From: Candidatus Solibacter usitatus
GTDB taxonomy: Bacteria > Acidobacteriota > Terriglobia > Bryobacterales > Bryobacteraceae
Assembly: GCA_016191645.1 (NCBI GenBank)
Contig: JACPVQ010000155.1
Span: forward strand, 1-39,364
Direction of reading: 5' to 3'
DNA length: 39,364 nucleotides
The notes under the pieces are model-generated. The model did no database searches. It was given only the letters and a program-made list of their open reading frames with translations, and had not been told where the DNA came from. A program made the translations under genes and the position numbers. Of the stretch, positions 7,636 through 16,201 are shown one piece after another (the stretch's first letter is position 1; every line of letters begins with the position of its first letter).

Positions 7636-9009
7636 ATGTCTTCCCCCGCCGTCGAACCGGCAATCAAAGATCCCTACGCTTACGATGCGTCCGAAGTGGA
7701 AACTCCTCCCACCGCGTTGGGTGGAATGCTTCGCCGCATTGGCCCCGGCCTGATTCTCTCCGCTTCCATTGTCGGATCGGGCGAATTGATTGCCACCACC
7801 AATCTGGGCGCGGAAGTTGGCTACGTTTGCCTCTGGGTCATTCTGATCAGTTGCTTCATCAAACCTTTGGTACAGGCCGAGATGGGACGGTTCACCATCG
7901 CCACTGGCGAGACTGGGCTCGCGGGCTTCAATCATGTTCCGGGTCCGAAGTTGGGCGTGAACTGGATTGTCTGGCTGTGGGCCTTCATGGTCTTCATGAC
8001 ACTTTTCCAGATCGGGGCGATGTTTGGCGGTGTGGCGCAAGTACTGAATCAGGTTATGCCCGCCGTGAGCGTCAATCTATGGGTGCCCGTGCTGGCGGCA
8101 ATTACACTGATGCTCCTGCTGGGCGGCGGATATGAGCGCGTGGAGAAACTGGCCACCATCAAGGTTGCGCTGTTCACGATGCTGACTTTCCTGTGCGCTC
8201 TACTGTTGGTTTGGAAACCGGAATACTTCAAATGGTCCGATCTTGCCGAAGGTCTTGTATTCAAGATGCCGCCGGAGGGCCTGTCGAGCGCGGTGGCGGT
8301 GTTCGGCATCACAGGCGTGGGCGCGGCGGAACTATTCATGTATCCCTACTGGTGCGTGGAGAAGGGATACGCCCGAAAGGCCGGCGTGCGCGACGGATCG
8401 CCGCAATGGAAGAGCAAGGCATTGGGCTGGATCTCGGTGATGAATGTCGACATCATCGCTTCGATGATCATCTACACGGTCGCCACCATTGCGTTTTATC
8501 TTCTCGGCGCCGGTGTTCTCCATTCGCAGCATTTGGTTCCCGGTCCGAAGGACATGATTCCGGTTCTCTCGCGCATGTATACGCAAACGCTGGGCGGGTG
8601 GTCGGTATGGCTTTTCTATCTAGGCGCAATCGCCACGCTGTATGGAACCATCTTCGCCGCCACGGCCGCGAATTCGCGCGTCTTCGCCGATATGGCCCGG
8701 CTGCTGGGGATGTTCCCGGCCAACGATTATCGCGCCCGCGTGCGCTGGCGCAATGGATTCGTGTGGGCGTTGGTTCTCATTCCACTCGTCTTCTTCTACT
8801 GGGTGCAATCGCCGGTGTGGATGGTGAAGATTGGCGGCGTATCGCAAGCGGCCATGCTGCCCGTGATCGCGGTCGGCGCATTGTACCTGCGTTTCCGCAA
8901 GATGCCGGAAGAAGTGCGGCCTGGATTGTGGACAACGGCGGGCTTGGTTGTTGCGTCGGCGTTGATCATCGTGGCCATGGTCTACGCGGCCATAACGGCA
9001 AGCAAGTAG
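7636..9009 (+). CDS. Nramp-family metal carrier, divergent (no DPGN)
   Basis: A 457-residue membrane protein with about 11 hydrophobic helices and the Nramp layout. The first helix starts GPGLILSASIVGSGE at 36-50, and helix 6 reads GITGVGAAELFMYPYW at 224-239. Canonical Nramp manganese/iron carriers have DPGN in helix 1 and a metal-contacting methionine in an MPHN-type helix 6. Here these are replaced by GSGE (47-50) and GAAELFMYP, so the metal site is rebuilt. The substrate may differ, for example magnesium as in the Nramp-related magnesium transporters, or something else. A loop at 240-260 is charged (VEKGYARKAG). It is transcribed away from the helicase and ends before a hairpin repeat. 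Confidence 0.85.
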   Translation: MSSPAVEPAIKDPYAYDASEVETPPTALGGMLRRIGPGLILSASIVGSGELIATTNLGAEVGYVCLWVILISCFIKPLVQAEMGRFTIATGETGLAGFNHVPGPKLGVNWIVWLWAFMVFMTLFQIGAMFGGVAQVLNQVMPAVSVNLWVPVLAAITLMLLLGGGYERVEKLATIKVALFTMLTFLCALLLVWKPEYFKWSDLAEGLVFKMPPEGLSSAVAVFGITGVGAAELFMYPYWCVEKGYARKAGVRDGSPQWKSKALGWISVMNVDIIASMIIYTVATIAFYLLGAGVLHSQHLVPGPKDMIPVLSRMYTQTLGGWSVWLFYLGAIATLYGTIFAATAANSRVFADMARLLGMFPANDYRARVRWRNGFVWALVLIPLVFFYWVQSPVWMVKIGGVSQAAMLPVIAVGALYLRFRKMPEEVRPGLWTTAGLVVASALIIVAMVYAAITASK

Positions 9010-9046
9010 CGGGTTGTACTACTAGTCTCTGAAATCTTCCCAAGCC

Positions 9047-9148
9047 GTTGCGGCTGTGCGGCTCGGTGGGGCAGTTCTCCAGATCTGCAGCGGGATCTCC
9101 CGATCCCGCATGGCCTCGTCAGAGGCCATCGGCTGCAACGCAGCCGCC
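9047..9148. repeat. Hairpin-array repeat, copy A
   Basis: Three perfect hairpins lie in a row: 9090-9109 (8-bp arms, GCGGGATC), 9110-9129 (8-bp arms, ATGGCCTC) and 9130-9146 (7-bp arms, CGGCTGC). They are preceded by an imperfect AGATCT palindrome and a GTGGGGCAG edge. On the opposite strand the block is closely similar to the copy at 26135-26290, including the flank GCACAGCCGCAAC. It fills the gap between the convergent Nramp and DUF1501 genes and runs up to the DUF1501 stop codon. Confidence 0.8.
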
Positions 9149-10453
9149 TCAGTGCAGCAGCGTGGCATGGAAATCGTACACGGTCAACGGACGCTCTTCC
9201 GCTTTGTAGCCGAGTTCGTCCGTCGAGCCCAAGGAGAAGCCCGGCTTTAATCCCGCGCCGGCGAGAAACGACGTGTAGCCTTCGGGATTGTGATCGCGTC
9301 CGCCTTCGCCGAGCCCTTCGCTGATGGGCAGCCTGCCGAATTCCGTGGTCACTGCGACCAGCGTATCGGTCAACAAACCGCGCTGTTTCAAGTCGTACAG
9401 CAGACCCGCGGTTGGCTTATCGAAGGTGGCGGCGTTCTTGCCGTGATTGGCCACCAGATCCTCGTGCGCATCCCAATTGACGCGCGGCGTGCCGAAGTGT
9501 CCACCGTTATAGAGCTGCACGCAACGCACGCCGCGTTCAATCAAACGGCGCGCCAGAAGGCAGTTGTAGCCGAACGCGCGCGAAGCGGGATTGTTCAAAC
9601 CGTAGAGCTCGCGCGTGGCCTCGGTTTCGCCCGCGATGCTGGTCACATCGGGCGCGGTAACCTGCATCTTCGCCGCGAGTTCATAGGCTTTGATGCGCGA
9701 CGCCAGGGCATCCTCGCCTGGGTTGGCGCGCAGATGATCCTCATTCATCGACGTAAGCAAATCGTAAGTTGCCGCCTGCTCCCGCGCGGGAACGGATGCT
9801 GGCGGCCGCAAGTCGGCGATGGGGTTTTCCTCCGCGCCAAAGATCACGCCTTGGTGAGAGGCGGGCAGAAAACCGTTGCCCCAGTTGGCGACTCCGCACG
9901 GTGGAAGTCCGCGCGGATCGGGCAACACGACGAATGACGGCAGATTCTCATTCTCCGATCCCAGGCCGTAGCTGATCCAGGAACCCACCGCCGGAAATCC
10001 CTGGAAGATGAATCCCGTGGACATCTGGAAGAGGGCCGGGCCGTGCGCGTTGCTGCGCGAGACCATCGAATGCAGAAACGTGAGGTCGTCAGCGCGCTGC
10101 GCCAGATGCGGCATCAGGCTGGAGATCCACTTCCCGCTCTTCCCGTATTGTTGGAAAGAGAACGGACTCTTCATGATGGTTCCGCGTTTTCCAAAGAACG
10201 GCTTAATGGTGTTCGCGCCTTGCGTCTCTTTGCCGTGATGTTTGACGAGGTCCGGCTTGTAATCGAACGTGTCGACGTGGCTCAATCCGCCAGGCAGCGA
10301 GATGAGGATGACTCGCTTCGCCTTTGCGGGAAAATGCGTCTTGCCCGTTTCGGCACGCGCTTCCAGTTGCGACAGCGCGAGGCCCGCAAGGCCGCCGCCG
10401 ATCTCCCACAGCAATTCGCGGCGAGTTGGTTTGCGCAAGGTGTTATGGGACAT
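9149..10453 (-). CDS. DUF1501 protein, C-terminus cut short by a repeat
   Basis: Starting at the ATG at 10453, this 434-residue protein has an arginine-rich leader (PTRRELLWEIGGGLAGLAL) typical of Tat-exported DUF1501 proteins. The alkaline-phosphatase-like core shows RVILISLPGGLSHVDTFD, LHSMVSRSNAHGPALFQM and TEFGRLPISEGLGEGGRDHNP. DUF1501 genes usually sit beside DUF1549/DUF1553 cytochromes, as here: the start overlaps the upstream stop by 11 bp, indicating coupling. Longer upstream starts would lie inside the cytochrome gene. The protein ends at YDFHATLLH, whereas relatives normally continue about 30-40 residues. The stop lies at the edge of repeat copy A. The function of the family is not established. 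Confidence 0.85.
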   Translation of the reverse strand: MSHNTLRKPTRRELLWEIGGGLAGLALSQLEARAETGKTHFPAKAKRVILISLPGGLSHVDTFDYKPDLVKHHGKETQGANTIKPFFGKRGTIMKSPFSFQQYGKSGKWISSLMPHLAQRADDLTFLHSMVSRSNAHGPALFQMSTGFIFQGFPAVGSWISYGLGSENENLPSFVVLPDPRGLPPCGVANWGNGFLPASHQGVIFGAEENPIADLRPPASVPAREQAATYDLLTSMNEDHLRANPGEDALASRIKAYELAAKMQVTAPDVTSIAGETEATRELYGLNNPASRAFGYNCLLARRLIERGVRCVQLYNGGHFGTPRVNWDAHEDLVANHGKNAATFDKPTAGLLYDLKQRGLLTDTLVAVTTEFGRLPISEGLGEGGRDHNPEGYTSFLAGAGLKPGFSLGSTDELGYKAEERPLTVYDFHATLLH

Positions 10454-13097
10454 AGACGAACTCATTGGAATTGAGAAGCGCGCGGGACCATGCTCCCGCC
10501 GGTTGTTGCGACAGGAAGCGCAGATCGCGCTGCAGTTCCCGCGAATCGGGCTCGCGGCCATATAAGAGCCTGTAGGCGAGCGATACGCGATCCTTCGCCG
10601 ACGCAGGGGCTTCGCGGTCAAGGCGCGCGGCAAGCAGGCCCGCCTGTCGAACTACAAACTCGTTGTTCAGCAACGTAAGGGCCTGAACCGGTGTATTCGA
10701 CGCCGCGCGCTGCGGAGTTGCCACCGATGGATCGGGACAATCGAAGTTATCCATCATGATGCGTTCGCCGCCGCGCACCACAAAACGATACACCGCGCGA
10801 CGCCATACTTCCGGGCCGTCGTTGTCCAGCGTTTTGTAAATGTAAGAACCCTTTGCGGCGTTGCGCTGCAGTTCAAAGCCTGGCCCGCCCATCTTCAAAT
10901 TGATGTTGCCTGTGATCTGAAGAATCGAATCGCGCAGCGTCTCGGCGTCCATTCGCTTCAGCGGCATGCGCCATAACAAACGGTTGCCTGCGTCTTTGGC
11001 ATAAGCCGCCTGGTTCATCGCCGTCGATTGCCGGTAGGCGTCCGTCATCAGAATTTGGCGATGCAGCCACTTCAGACTCCATCCGTTCTCCATGAACGAA
11101 ACAGCGAGCGAGTCGAGAAGTTCGGGGTGCGACGGACGATCGCCGTTGATGCCGAAATCGCTGGGCGTGTTGACAATGCCGTTGCCGAAGTGGTGATACC
11201 AGACGCGATTCACAATCACGCGGGCAGTCAACGCGTTCTCGCGGCTGGCGATCCAATTGGCAAGCGCCAGCCTGCGTTCGCCATCGGACGTGTTCGCGCT
11301 CGCCGCCATGCTGCCACCCACCGCGCTGAGAATTCCAGGGGCCAGTTCTTCGACACGGCGCTTCACGTTGCCGCGCTCCAACAGCCACGCTTTTTCCAAC
11401 TCTTTCGGTTTCGCTCCGTAGATCGTCGCCACTTGCGGAGCGCCGCCGATCTGCCGCTGCAGTTCCGCGAGTTCCTTCTTACACCGCGCGATCTCCTGCT
11501 TCGCAGCGGCATGGAGAAGCGCTTCCACTTCTTCATCGCTCACCGCAGGCAATGCGACTTCCACTCCGCTGGTGTGGTCCATCGATGCGGCGAGCACTCG
11601 CCAGCCGTCATCGGCCAAAGCTTCCAGACGATAAACGGTGATAGTGCCTTCCTTCACGCCGTGCGCCAGATCGCTGGCCCACCGCATCTCGCGAACAGCC
11701 GTTGGCTTGTCGAACGCGATGTCGATGAACAGCGGCTTATCCGGAGTTGCAGCCTGTTGCGATGTCCAATTCGTAATTCGGTATCCGGCCGGAGCGAGTT
11801 CCAAGTAGTCGAGCTTGGGAAGCTTGCCCGCCTGATTCGAAATCACCAGCCGGTATTTCGATGCCGTGGTCTCCGCGAAGGCGTTGCGGTTATAGAGCGG
11901 ATTGATGGGCAGCCGTTTCGGTTCCTTCGCGGTCTGTGCATCCTGTCGTTGATAGCGCTCGATGAGAAGACGGTTGCGCACCGGATCTTCCATGGAGGCG
12001 ATCTTCTTTTTCAGATCATTGACAGCGCGATTCAACGGCCGCAAATAGGCGTCGCGCGCTTCGCGCTCCTGCTTCGTGGCGGCTTCGCGCTCCCCGAATC
12101 CGACGCCGCGAAAGAAGGCAGTCAACTGGTAATAGTCGCGAGTTGGAATCGGATCGAATTTATGATCGTGGCAGCGTGCGCAATTCACGGTCAACGCGAG
12201 AAAGCTGTGCGCGGTGGTGGTGACCATGTCGTCCAGCTCATCCATGCGCGCCTGTTCGCGCAGGGTCTCGTCCTTGTTGAGCACCGCGCTCACCGAATCC
12301 CAAGGGCCCGCGACCAGGAATCCTGTCGCGGCAGCCAGCTTGGGATCTTCCGGCGAGAGCACATCCCCGGCGATTTGTTCGCGAATGAATTGATTGTACG
12401 GCTTGTCGTGATTCAGCGATTCAATGACCCAATCGCGGTAGCGCCATGCATTCCTGCGCTCGAAGTTGTGCTCGCCGCCATCCGTCTCGCCGAAGCGCAC
12501 GACATCCAACCAGTGGCGGCCCCACCGTTCGCCATAACGCGGCGATTCGAGCAATCGCTCGACGGCATCGCGGTAGCTCACTTTGTAATCTTCCGGCTGC
12601 GGCGGCAGGCCTGTGAGATCGAAGTACAATCGCCGGATCAAAGTTCGATGATCGGCCTGCGGGCTGAAGGAAAGACCGTTCTGCCGCAGCTTTGCCAAGA
12701 GGAACCCATCGATGGGATTCCCATCGCCTGCCGGTGGTGGACTCTTCACGGGCGGCACGAACGCCCAGAACTTCCTGGTTTGCAGCCCGGCCCAATCCGC
12801 GCCTGCTTCAATCCAATCGTGAACCGCTTTGACGGAGGCGGCATCCACTTTTTCGCCCGGCGGCATCTTGCCTTCCGATACCCATTGATAAAGCCGGCTC
12901 TTCGATGCGCTTCCCGGGACGAGAGCGACGCCGTTCTTACCGCCTTTCAATAACGACTCGCGCGTAGTGATATCGAAATCACTCAACTTCATGGCGGCGC
13001 TATGGCACTTGGCGCACTTCTCATTGAGCAGGCGCGCGACGGCAGGCGGTGTTTCCGCTTGAACAACGCCTACACACACAGCCAGCAGGAGCCACAT
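10443..13097 (-). CDS. Planctomycete-type cytochrome protein, DUF1549/DUF1553 (PSCyt1-PSCyt2-PSD1)
   Basis: An 884-residue secreted protein with a signal peptide (MWLLLAVCVGVVQA). A first haem-binding CxxCH (C28, C31, H32) is followed by the PSCyt1 core with KMPPGEKV. DUF1549 begins near 128 (PIDGFLLAKLRQNGLSF, LYFDLTGLPPQPED), and a second CxxCH is at 306-310 (CARCHDHKFDPIP). DUF1553 occupies the last third, with ARVIVNRVWYHHFG and a late DNFDCPDPSVATPQRAASN stretch. Members are thought to be periplasmic or surface redox proteins, often beside DUF1501 and polysaccharide-breakdown genes. A GGAAGGAA ribosome site precedes the ATG. The middle holds an insertion (about 340-560) with a coiled-coil-like part. 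Confidence 0.9.
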   Translation of the reverse strand: MWLLLAVCVGVVQAETPPAVARLLNEKCAKCHSAAMKLSDFDITTRESLLKGGKNGVALVPGSASKSRLYQWVSEGKMPPGEKVDAASVKAVHDWIEAGADWAGLQTRKFWAFVPPVKSPPPAGDGNPIDGFLLAKLRQNGLSFSPQADHRTLIRRLYFDLTGLPPQPEDYKVSYRDAVERLLESPRYGERWGRHWLDVVRFGETDGGEHNFERRNAWRYRDWVIESLNHDKPYNQFIREQIAGDVLSPEDPKLAAATGFLVAGPWDSVSAVLNKDETLREQARMDELDDMVTTTAHSFLALTVNCARCHDHKFDPIPTRDYYQLTAFFRGVGFGEREAATKQEREARDAYLRPLNRAVNDLKKKIASMEDPVRNRLLIERYQRQDAQTAKEPKRLPINPLYNRNAFAETTASKYRLVISNQAGKLPKLDYLELAPAGYRITNWTSQQAATPDKPLFIDIAFDKPTAVREMRWASDLAHGVKEGTITVYRLEALADDGWRVLAASMDHTSGVEVALPAVSDEEVEALLHAAAKQEIARCKKELAELQRQIGGAPQVATIYGAKPKELEKAWLLERGNVKRRVEELAPGILSAVGGSMAASANTSDGERRLALANWIASRENALTARVIVNRVWYHHFGNGIVNTPSDFGINGDRPSHPELLDSLAVSFMENGWSLKWLHRQILMTDAYRQSTAMNQAAYAKDAGNRLLWRMPLKRMDAETLRDSILQITGNINLKMGGPGFELQRNAAKGSYIYKTLDNDGPEVWRRAVYRFVVRGGERIMMDNFDCPDPSVATPQRAASNTPVQALTLLNNEFVVRQAGLLAARLDREAPASAKDRVSLAYRLLYGREPDSRELQRDLRFLSQQPAGAWSRALLNSNEFVYVP

Positions 13098-13117
13098 AGG
13101 ATTCCTTCCAATATACG

Positions 13118-14050
13118 TCAGGCCAGCGTGTACGGTGGGTTAAACTCAGCCACTCCGGCCTGGCGTCCGGCGATCCAGCGCAGCGCGTAGACCATCTTGG
13201 GATCCGTCTTGCCGCCGCCGATGGTGTTCGGGATCACCTCAAACAGCGCATGAGCGCCGAGATCCTTGAAGTAATCGATGTCGGGCTCGATGCCAACGCA
13301 ATCCTCACCGTCGATGATTTTGGTGTCCCCCTCATGGAAGGTGAGTTGCACATTTGCTTCCCCGAACGCGCGCTGTTTCCAACTCAAAGTCGCGCCGGGG
13401 TGAAAGAAAGCAGATCCGGTCTCGGGTGCAAACATGCCTGCATCGGCGGCGTGCCGCACTTGATCGATGAGAAGACTATCCGCATAGCCGAAGAAGCGAT
13501 CCTGGTGCATCGTCTCCCAATCGAGTTGAACCATGTAATCGAGAGGCGTGCCCACCGCAAGGTGAATCTGAGCCATCGCCGTGGTGATGTTCAGCAGCGC
13601 CGCAAGCGAGGCGGGCCGGTTCTCCAGGAGATCGACGTATCGATCTTTGGCGATGGCCTGACTCTTTGCGCCGGCGGCGAACAGACTTCTCAAACTCTTG
13701 TCGAGCTTGTCCCACTTCGCCGGAGCGAACTGATAGGACGCGTCTTTCGGAATGAGCATCAGGTCAACGTGCCGGGAAACTCCGCGCTTCAGAGGAACCG
13801 GATGGAAACCAGCCTGAATGTATCCATCGGCGGAAACTAGCACGGTCCAATTGTCTGCAAGGTTGTCCTTCACGGGAAGCGATTGGAAGAAGACGTTGGG
13901 CGAAGAATGAAAGTCCGCCGCAAACTGTTTCTGATTGCCGTCGATGAGCCGCACCAAGGTTTGCTGTTTCGATGGGAAGGGCTGACGCGTCCCATCGAAG
14001 ATGTTCACCATCAGATTTGCGGTTTGTGATGCCGGTGCAACGGCTGCCAT
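13118..14050 (-). CDS. Protein of unknown function between the M56-TonB and cytochrome genes
   Basis: A 310-residue protein that I do not recognise beyond a likely acidobacterial hypothetical family. There is no clear signal peptide or membrane segment. The first 110 residues look beta-rich and carboxypeptidase-regulatory-like (LMVNIFDGTRQPFPS, LVSADGYIQAGFHPVPLKRG). The middle is helical, with RPASLAALLNITTAMAQIHL. The end contains GEDCVGIEPDIDYFKDLGAHALFEVIPN. It lies 5 bp after the M56-TonB gene and 20 bp before the cytochrome gene on the same strand, so it is probably co-transcribed with both. Confidence 0.75.
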   Translation of the reverse strand: MAAVAPASQTANLMVNIFDGTRQPFPSKQQTLVRLIDGNQKQFAADFHSSPNVFFQSLPVKDNLADNWTVLVSADGYIQAGFHPVPLKRGVSRHVDLMLIPKDASYQFAPAKWDKLDKSLRSLFAAGAKSQAIAKDRYVDLLENRPASLAALLNITTAMAQIHLAVGTPLDYMVQLDWETMHQDRFFGYADSLLIDQVRHAADAGMFAPETGSAFFHPGATLSWKQRAFGEANVQLTFHEGDTKIIDGEDCVGIEPDIDYFKDLGAHALFEVIPNTIGGGKTDPKMVYALRWIAGRQAGVAEFNPPYTLA

Positions 14051-14055
14051 GGTTG

Positions 14056-15774
14056 TTATTTGCTGAGCGTAAAGTTCACGTCCACCACCGTGAGGACGGC
14101 CACCGGGTTCCCATTCAACAAAGTCGTCTCATATTCCCATTGGCGGACAGCGTCCATGGCGGCGGGAACCAGAATCGGATGCCCGGCAACCAGTTCGACG
14201 TTGGACACTTTGCCCGCGGCATCGATCTCGACATTCATGCGCACGGTGCCTTGAATGCGCGCCGCCTTCGCTTCCGGAGGATACTTCGGCGTCACCTTGT
14301 TCTTGATTTTTGCCGCCTGCAGATTTCCGCCGACACGAATTCCGTTCGCAGCCAGGGAGATGGTGAGGGCCATATCTTCGCTGATGGAGGCGCGCAAACG
14401 CGAGTCGACTTCGGCGAGCGCGCTTTGAATCTCACGGGCCGCATCGAATGTCACCGCATCTCCGATCTTGAGGGGAAGCACGCCCGGGATTCGCCCGCGC
14501 AGTTCCGCCGGCATCTCCGCATAGTCGATGGAGCGCAACACGCCGAGCGTTTCGCGGCCTTGCGGCGGATCCACTTTGCCGAGACGGAAATTGATGGTGA
14601 CCTCCGCCCTCGCCGGTGCGCCCGTCGCTGTGAACTGCCATTGCATCAGGCTTTGCACGGCCGCTCTCCGCAGCTCTTCCGGCCCGCTGAGTACGCGGGC
14701 TTCGGTTACCAGACCCTTCGCGTCGATGGAGGCTTCCAGAATGACGTCGCCCTGGATCCGTTTGAGCTTCGCCTCGGCGGGATAGCGCGTTGGCGCCTTG
14801 TGGATGGCTTGTGAGCCGCTCTTCGTGGTGGCCTCGGCGACTCCTTGCACGGTTTGCGCGGGAGCATGAAACGGGAACGTGACGGTGGCCGCCAGGCCGG
14901 CCAGGAAAAGAATGGATGCACTCACAGCGAGTGAACCGAAGAGACGGGAACGAGTCATGGGAGAAACCTCATGGAGTAAAATTGCCACTCGCCTGGCGAG
15001 GTGACGTCGGGTCAAAAACGGAGCGGCCGGAATCAGGTCGAGGCGCGGCTTCACTCCGGCGATGTGAAGCAACGCGTTGAGATAGGTACCGGGCTGGCCG
15101 GTTGCGCGGACTGCTTCCTGATCGACAACCTGTTCGCGCGTCAAATGGATTCGCGAAAGAACGAACCAGATTCCGGGATGAAACCACAGCAGCGAACGAA
15201 TGGATTCTTCGGCCAGCGCGAACAGCCAATCGCCGCGGCGGATGTGTGCCAGTTCATGCGCCAGAATCGAGTGGCGAATACTTTCCGGCAGCTCCAGGAA
15301 TCCTGTTGGCAGCAAAATGACGGGACGGAGAAAACCGAATGTCACGGGCCCCCCGACATCGCCGGAAATCAGAGAAAGCGCCTCCGCATGTGCATCTTCC
15401 AGAACGACGGACCTTTGGCGATAGAGCCTCAGCTGGTACAGTCCCAACAGAATTCGCAGCATGAGGATGAGCGATCCCGCGCCCATCAGCATCAGCGCGA
15501 GCATCTCCCAATCCATCGCGGCCGTCACGGTTTGAAGCGGAGCCGCCGTTGCCACGCCGATGCGCACCGTTACGTCCGATGAAACCGGAGACGGAGTTTG
15601 CCATTTCCCCAGCAGCGGCAGAAGAAGGCAGGCGATCAGCAGCAGCTGCCAGTGCAACAACTGCGCGCGGGGATCTTCGCGGCGCAACAGCATGCCAAAC
15701 ACGCTCCCCACCAGGATGAGCGCGGAGGAAAGCGCGAGGTAAATAACAAGGTTTTCAACTACCAGATGCAGCAC
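14056..15774 (-). CDS. M56 (BlaR1-like) membrane metallopeptidase with two TonB C-terminal domains
   Basis: A 572-residue membrane protein. Hydrophobic helices at about 10-30, 43-56, 90-113 and 280-300 flank a zinc peptidase with HELAH at 173-177 and a downstream DQE (E220). The BlaR1/MecR1 penicillin-binding sensor is absent. Instead, two TonB-type C-terminal domains follow, near 328-400 (TRYPAEAKLKRIQGDV) and 485-570 (PKYPPEAKAARIQGTV). In the BlaR1 family the peptidase inactivates the BlaI repressor on signal; here the signal must be something other than a beta-lactam bound at a sensor domain. The gene overlaps blaI by 20 bp, the usual arrangement for this pair. Confidence 0.9.
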   Translation of the reverse strand: MLHLVVENLVIYLALSSALILVGSVFGMLLRREDPRAQLLHWQLLLIACLLLPLLGKWQTPSPVSSDVTVRIGVATAAPLQTVTAAMDWEMLALMLMGAGSLILMLRILLGLYQLRLYRQRSVVLEDAHAEALSLISGDVGGPVTFGFLRPVILLPTGFLELPESIRHSILAHELAHIRRGDWLFALAEESIRSLLWFHPGIWFVLSRIHLTREQVVDQEAVRATGQPGTYLNALLHIAGVKPRLDLIPAAPFLTRRHLARRVAILLHEVSPMTRSRLFGSLAVSASILFLAGLAATVTFPFHAPAQTVQGVAEATTKSGSQAIHKAPTRYPAEAKLKRIQGDVILEASIDAKGLVTEARVLSGPEELRRAAVQSLMQWQFTATGAPARAEVTINFRLGKVDPPQGRETLGVLRSIDYAEMPAELRGRIPGVLPLKIGDAVTFDAAREIQSALAEVDSRLRASISEDMALTISLAANGIRVGGNLQAAKIKNKVTPKYPPEAKAARIQGTVRMNVEIDAAGKVSNVELVAGHPILVPAAMDAVRQWEYETTLLNGNPVAVLTVVDVNFTLSK

Positions 15775-16150
15775 GTGTTTTCCTCCCGCGGAGAAGTTTT
15801 TCGATCTCCTTCATCTCACTCTCAGACAGGTGACGCTCTTCCACCAGGTGCATGACCAGCGGCTCGGCGGAACCGTCGAAGACGCGCCGCACAAAGTCGG
15901 TGACCATGTTGTGAATCACCTGCGCCTTCGGCTTCACCGGCGTATAGACATGGGCCTTTTCGTCCGACGCCTTTTTCAAATGACCTTTCTGTTCCAGGAT
16001 CTTCATCATGGTCATCACGGTGGTGTAAGCAACTTTGCGCCGTTCCAGGATGGTCTCGTAAACATCGCGGACCGTGGCCGTGCCACGGCTCCAAACGATT
16101 TTCATAATTTCGAGTTCCTGTTCGGTAAGAGTGGGCGACGCGGATCTCAT
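15755..16150 (-). CDS. BlaI/MecI/CopY-type transcriptional repressor
   Basis: This 131-residue protein begins with the winged-helix signature LTEQELEIMKIVWSRGTATVRDVYETIL, followed by the recognition helix in AYTTVMTMMKILEQKGHLKK. A C-terminal dimerisation part includes VRRVFDGSAEPLVMHLVEERHLSESEMKEIEKLL. It is the partner of the M56-TonB protein encoded next to it and probably controls the whole five-gene minus-strand run to 9149. A perfect inverted repeat covers its own start codon and promoter, so self-repression is likely. No ribosome site is seen, consistent with a leaderless message. Confidence 0.93.
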   Translation of the reverse strand: MRSASPTLTEQELEIMKIVWSRGTATVRDVYETILERRKVAYTTVMTMMKILEQKGHLKKASDEKAHVYTPVKPKAQVIHNMVTDFVRRVFDGSAEPLVMHLVEERHLSESEMKEIEKLLRGRKTRAASGS

Positions 16151-16167
16151 ACTAATTGTTTAGTATG
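16148..16167. promoter_or_regulatory. BlaI-type operator, perfect palindrome over the start codon
   Basis: CATACTAA and TTAGTATG are perfect 8-bp inverted half-sites around a 4-bp spacer. The palindrome includes the ATG of the repressor gene and the bases just upstream. TACTA/TAGTA half-sites resemble known BlaI/MecI operators (TACA/TGTA type). Confidence 0.75.
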
Positions 16168-16185
16168 ATTTCTCTCGTATGTCAA
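16157..16185 (-). promoter_or_regulatory. Promoter of the blaI-like operon
   Basis: On the minus strand a perfect TTGACA (16180-16185) is followed after 17 bp by TAAACA (16157-16162), which is only a moderate -10 box. Transcription would start close to the repressor start codon. The -10 box lies within the operator palindrome, so bound repressor would block the promoter. Confidence 0.55.
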
Positions 16186-16201
16186 GAAGAAAATGCAGCG
16201 G

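Noticed and set aside
10454-10633. Longer start for the DUF1501 gene
   Set aside because: The extension lies inside the cytochrome gene, reads as its shadow, and has no leader features; the ATG at 10453 directly precedes the Tat-like leader.
14056-16150. Beta-lactam resistance regulator (BlaR1-BlaI)
   Set aside because: The penicillin-binding sensor domain is missing and no beta-lactamase or PBP2a-type gene is nearby.
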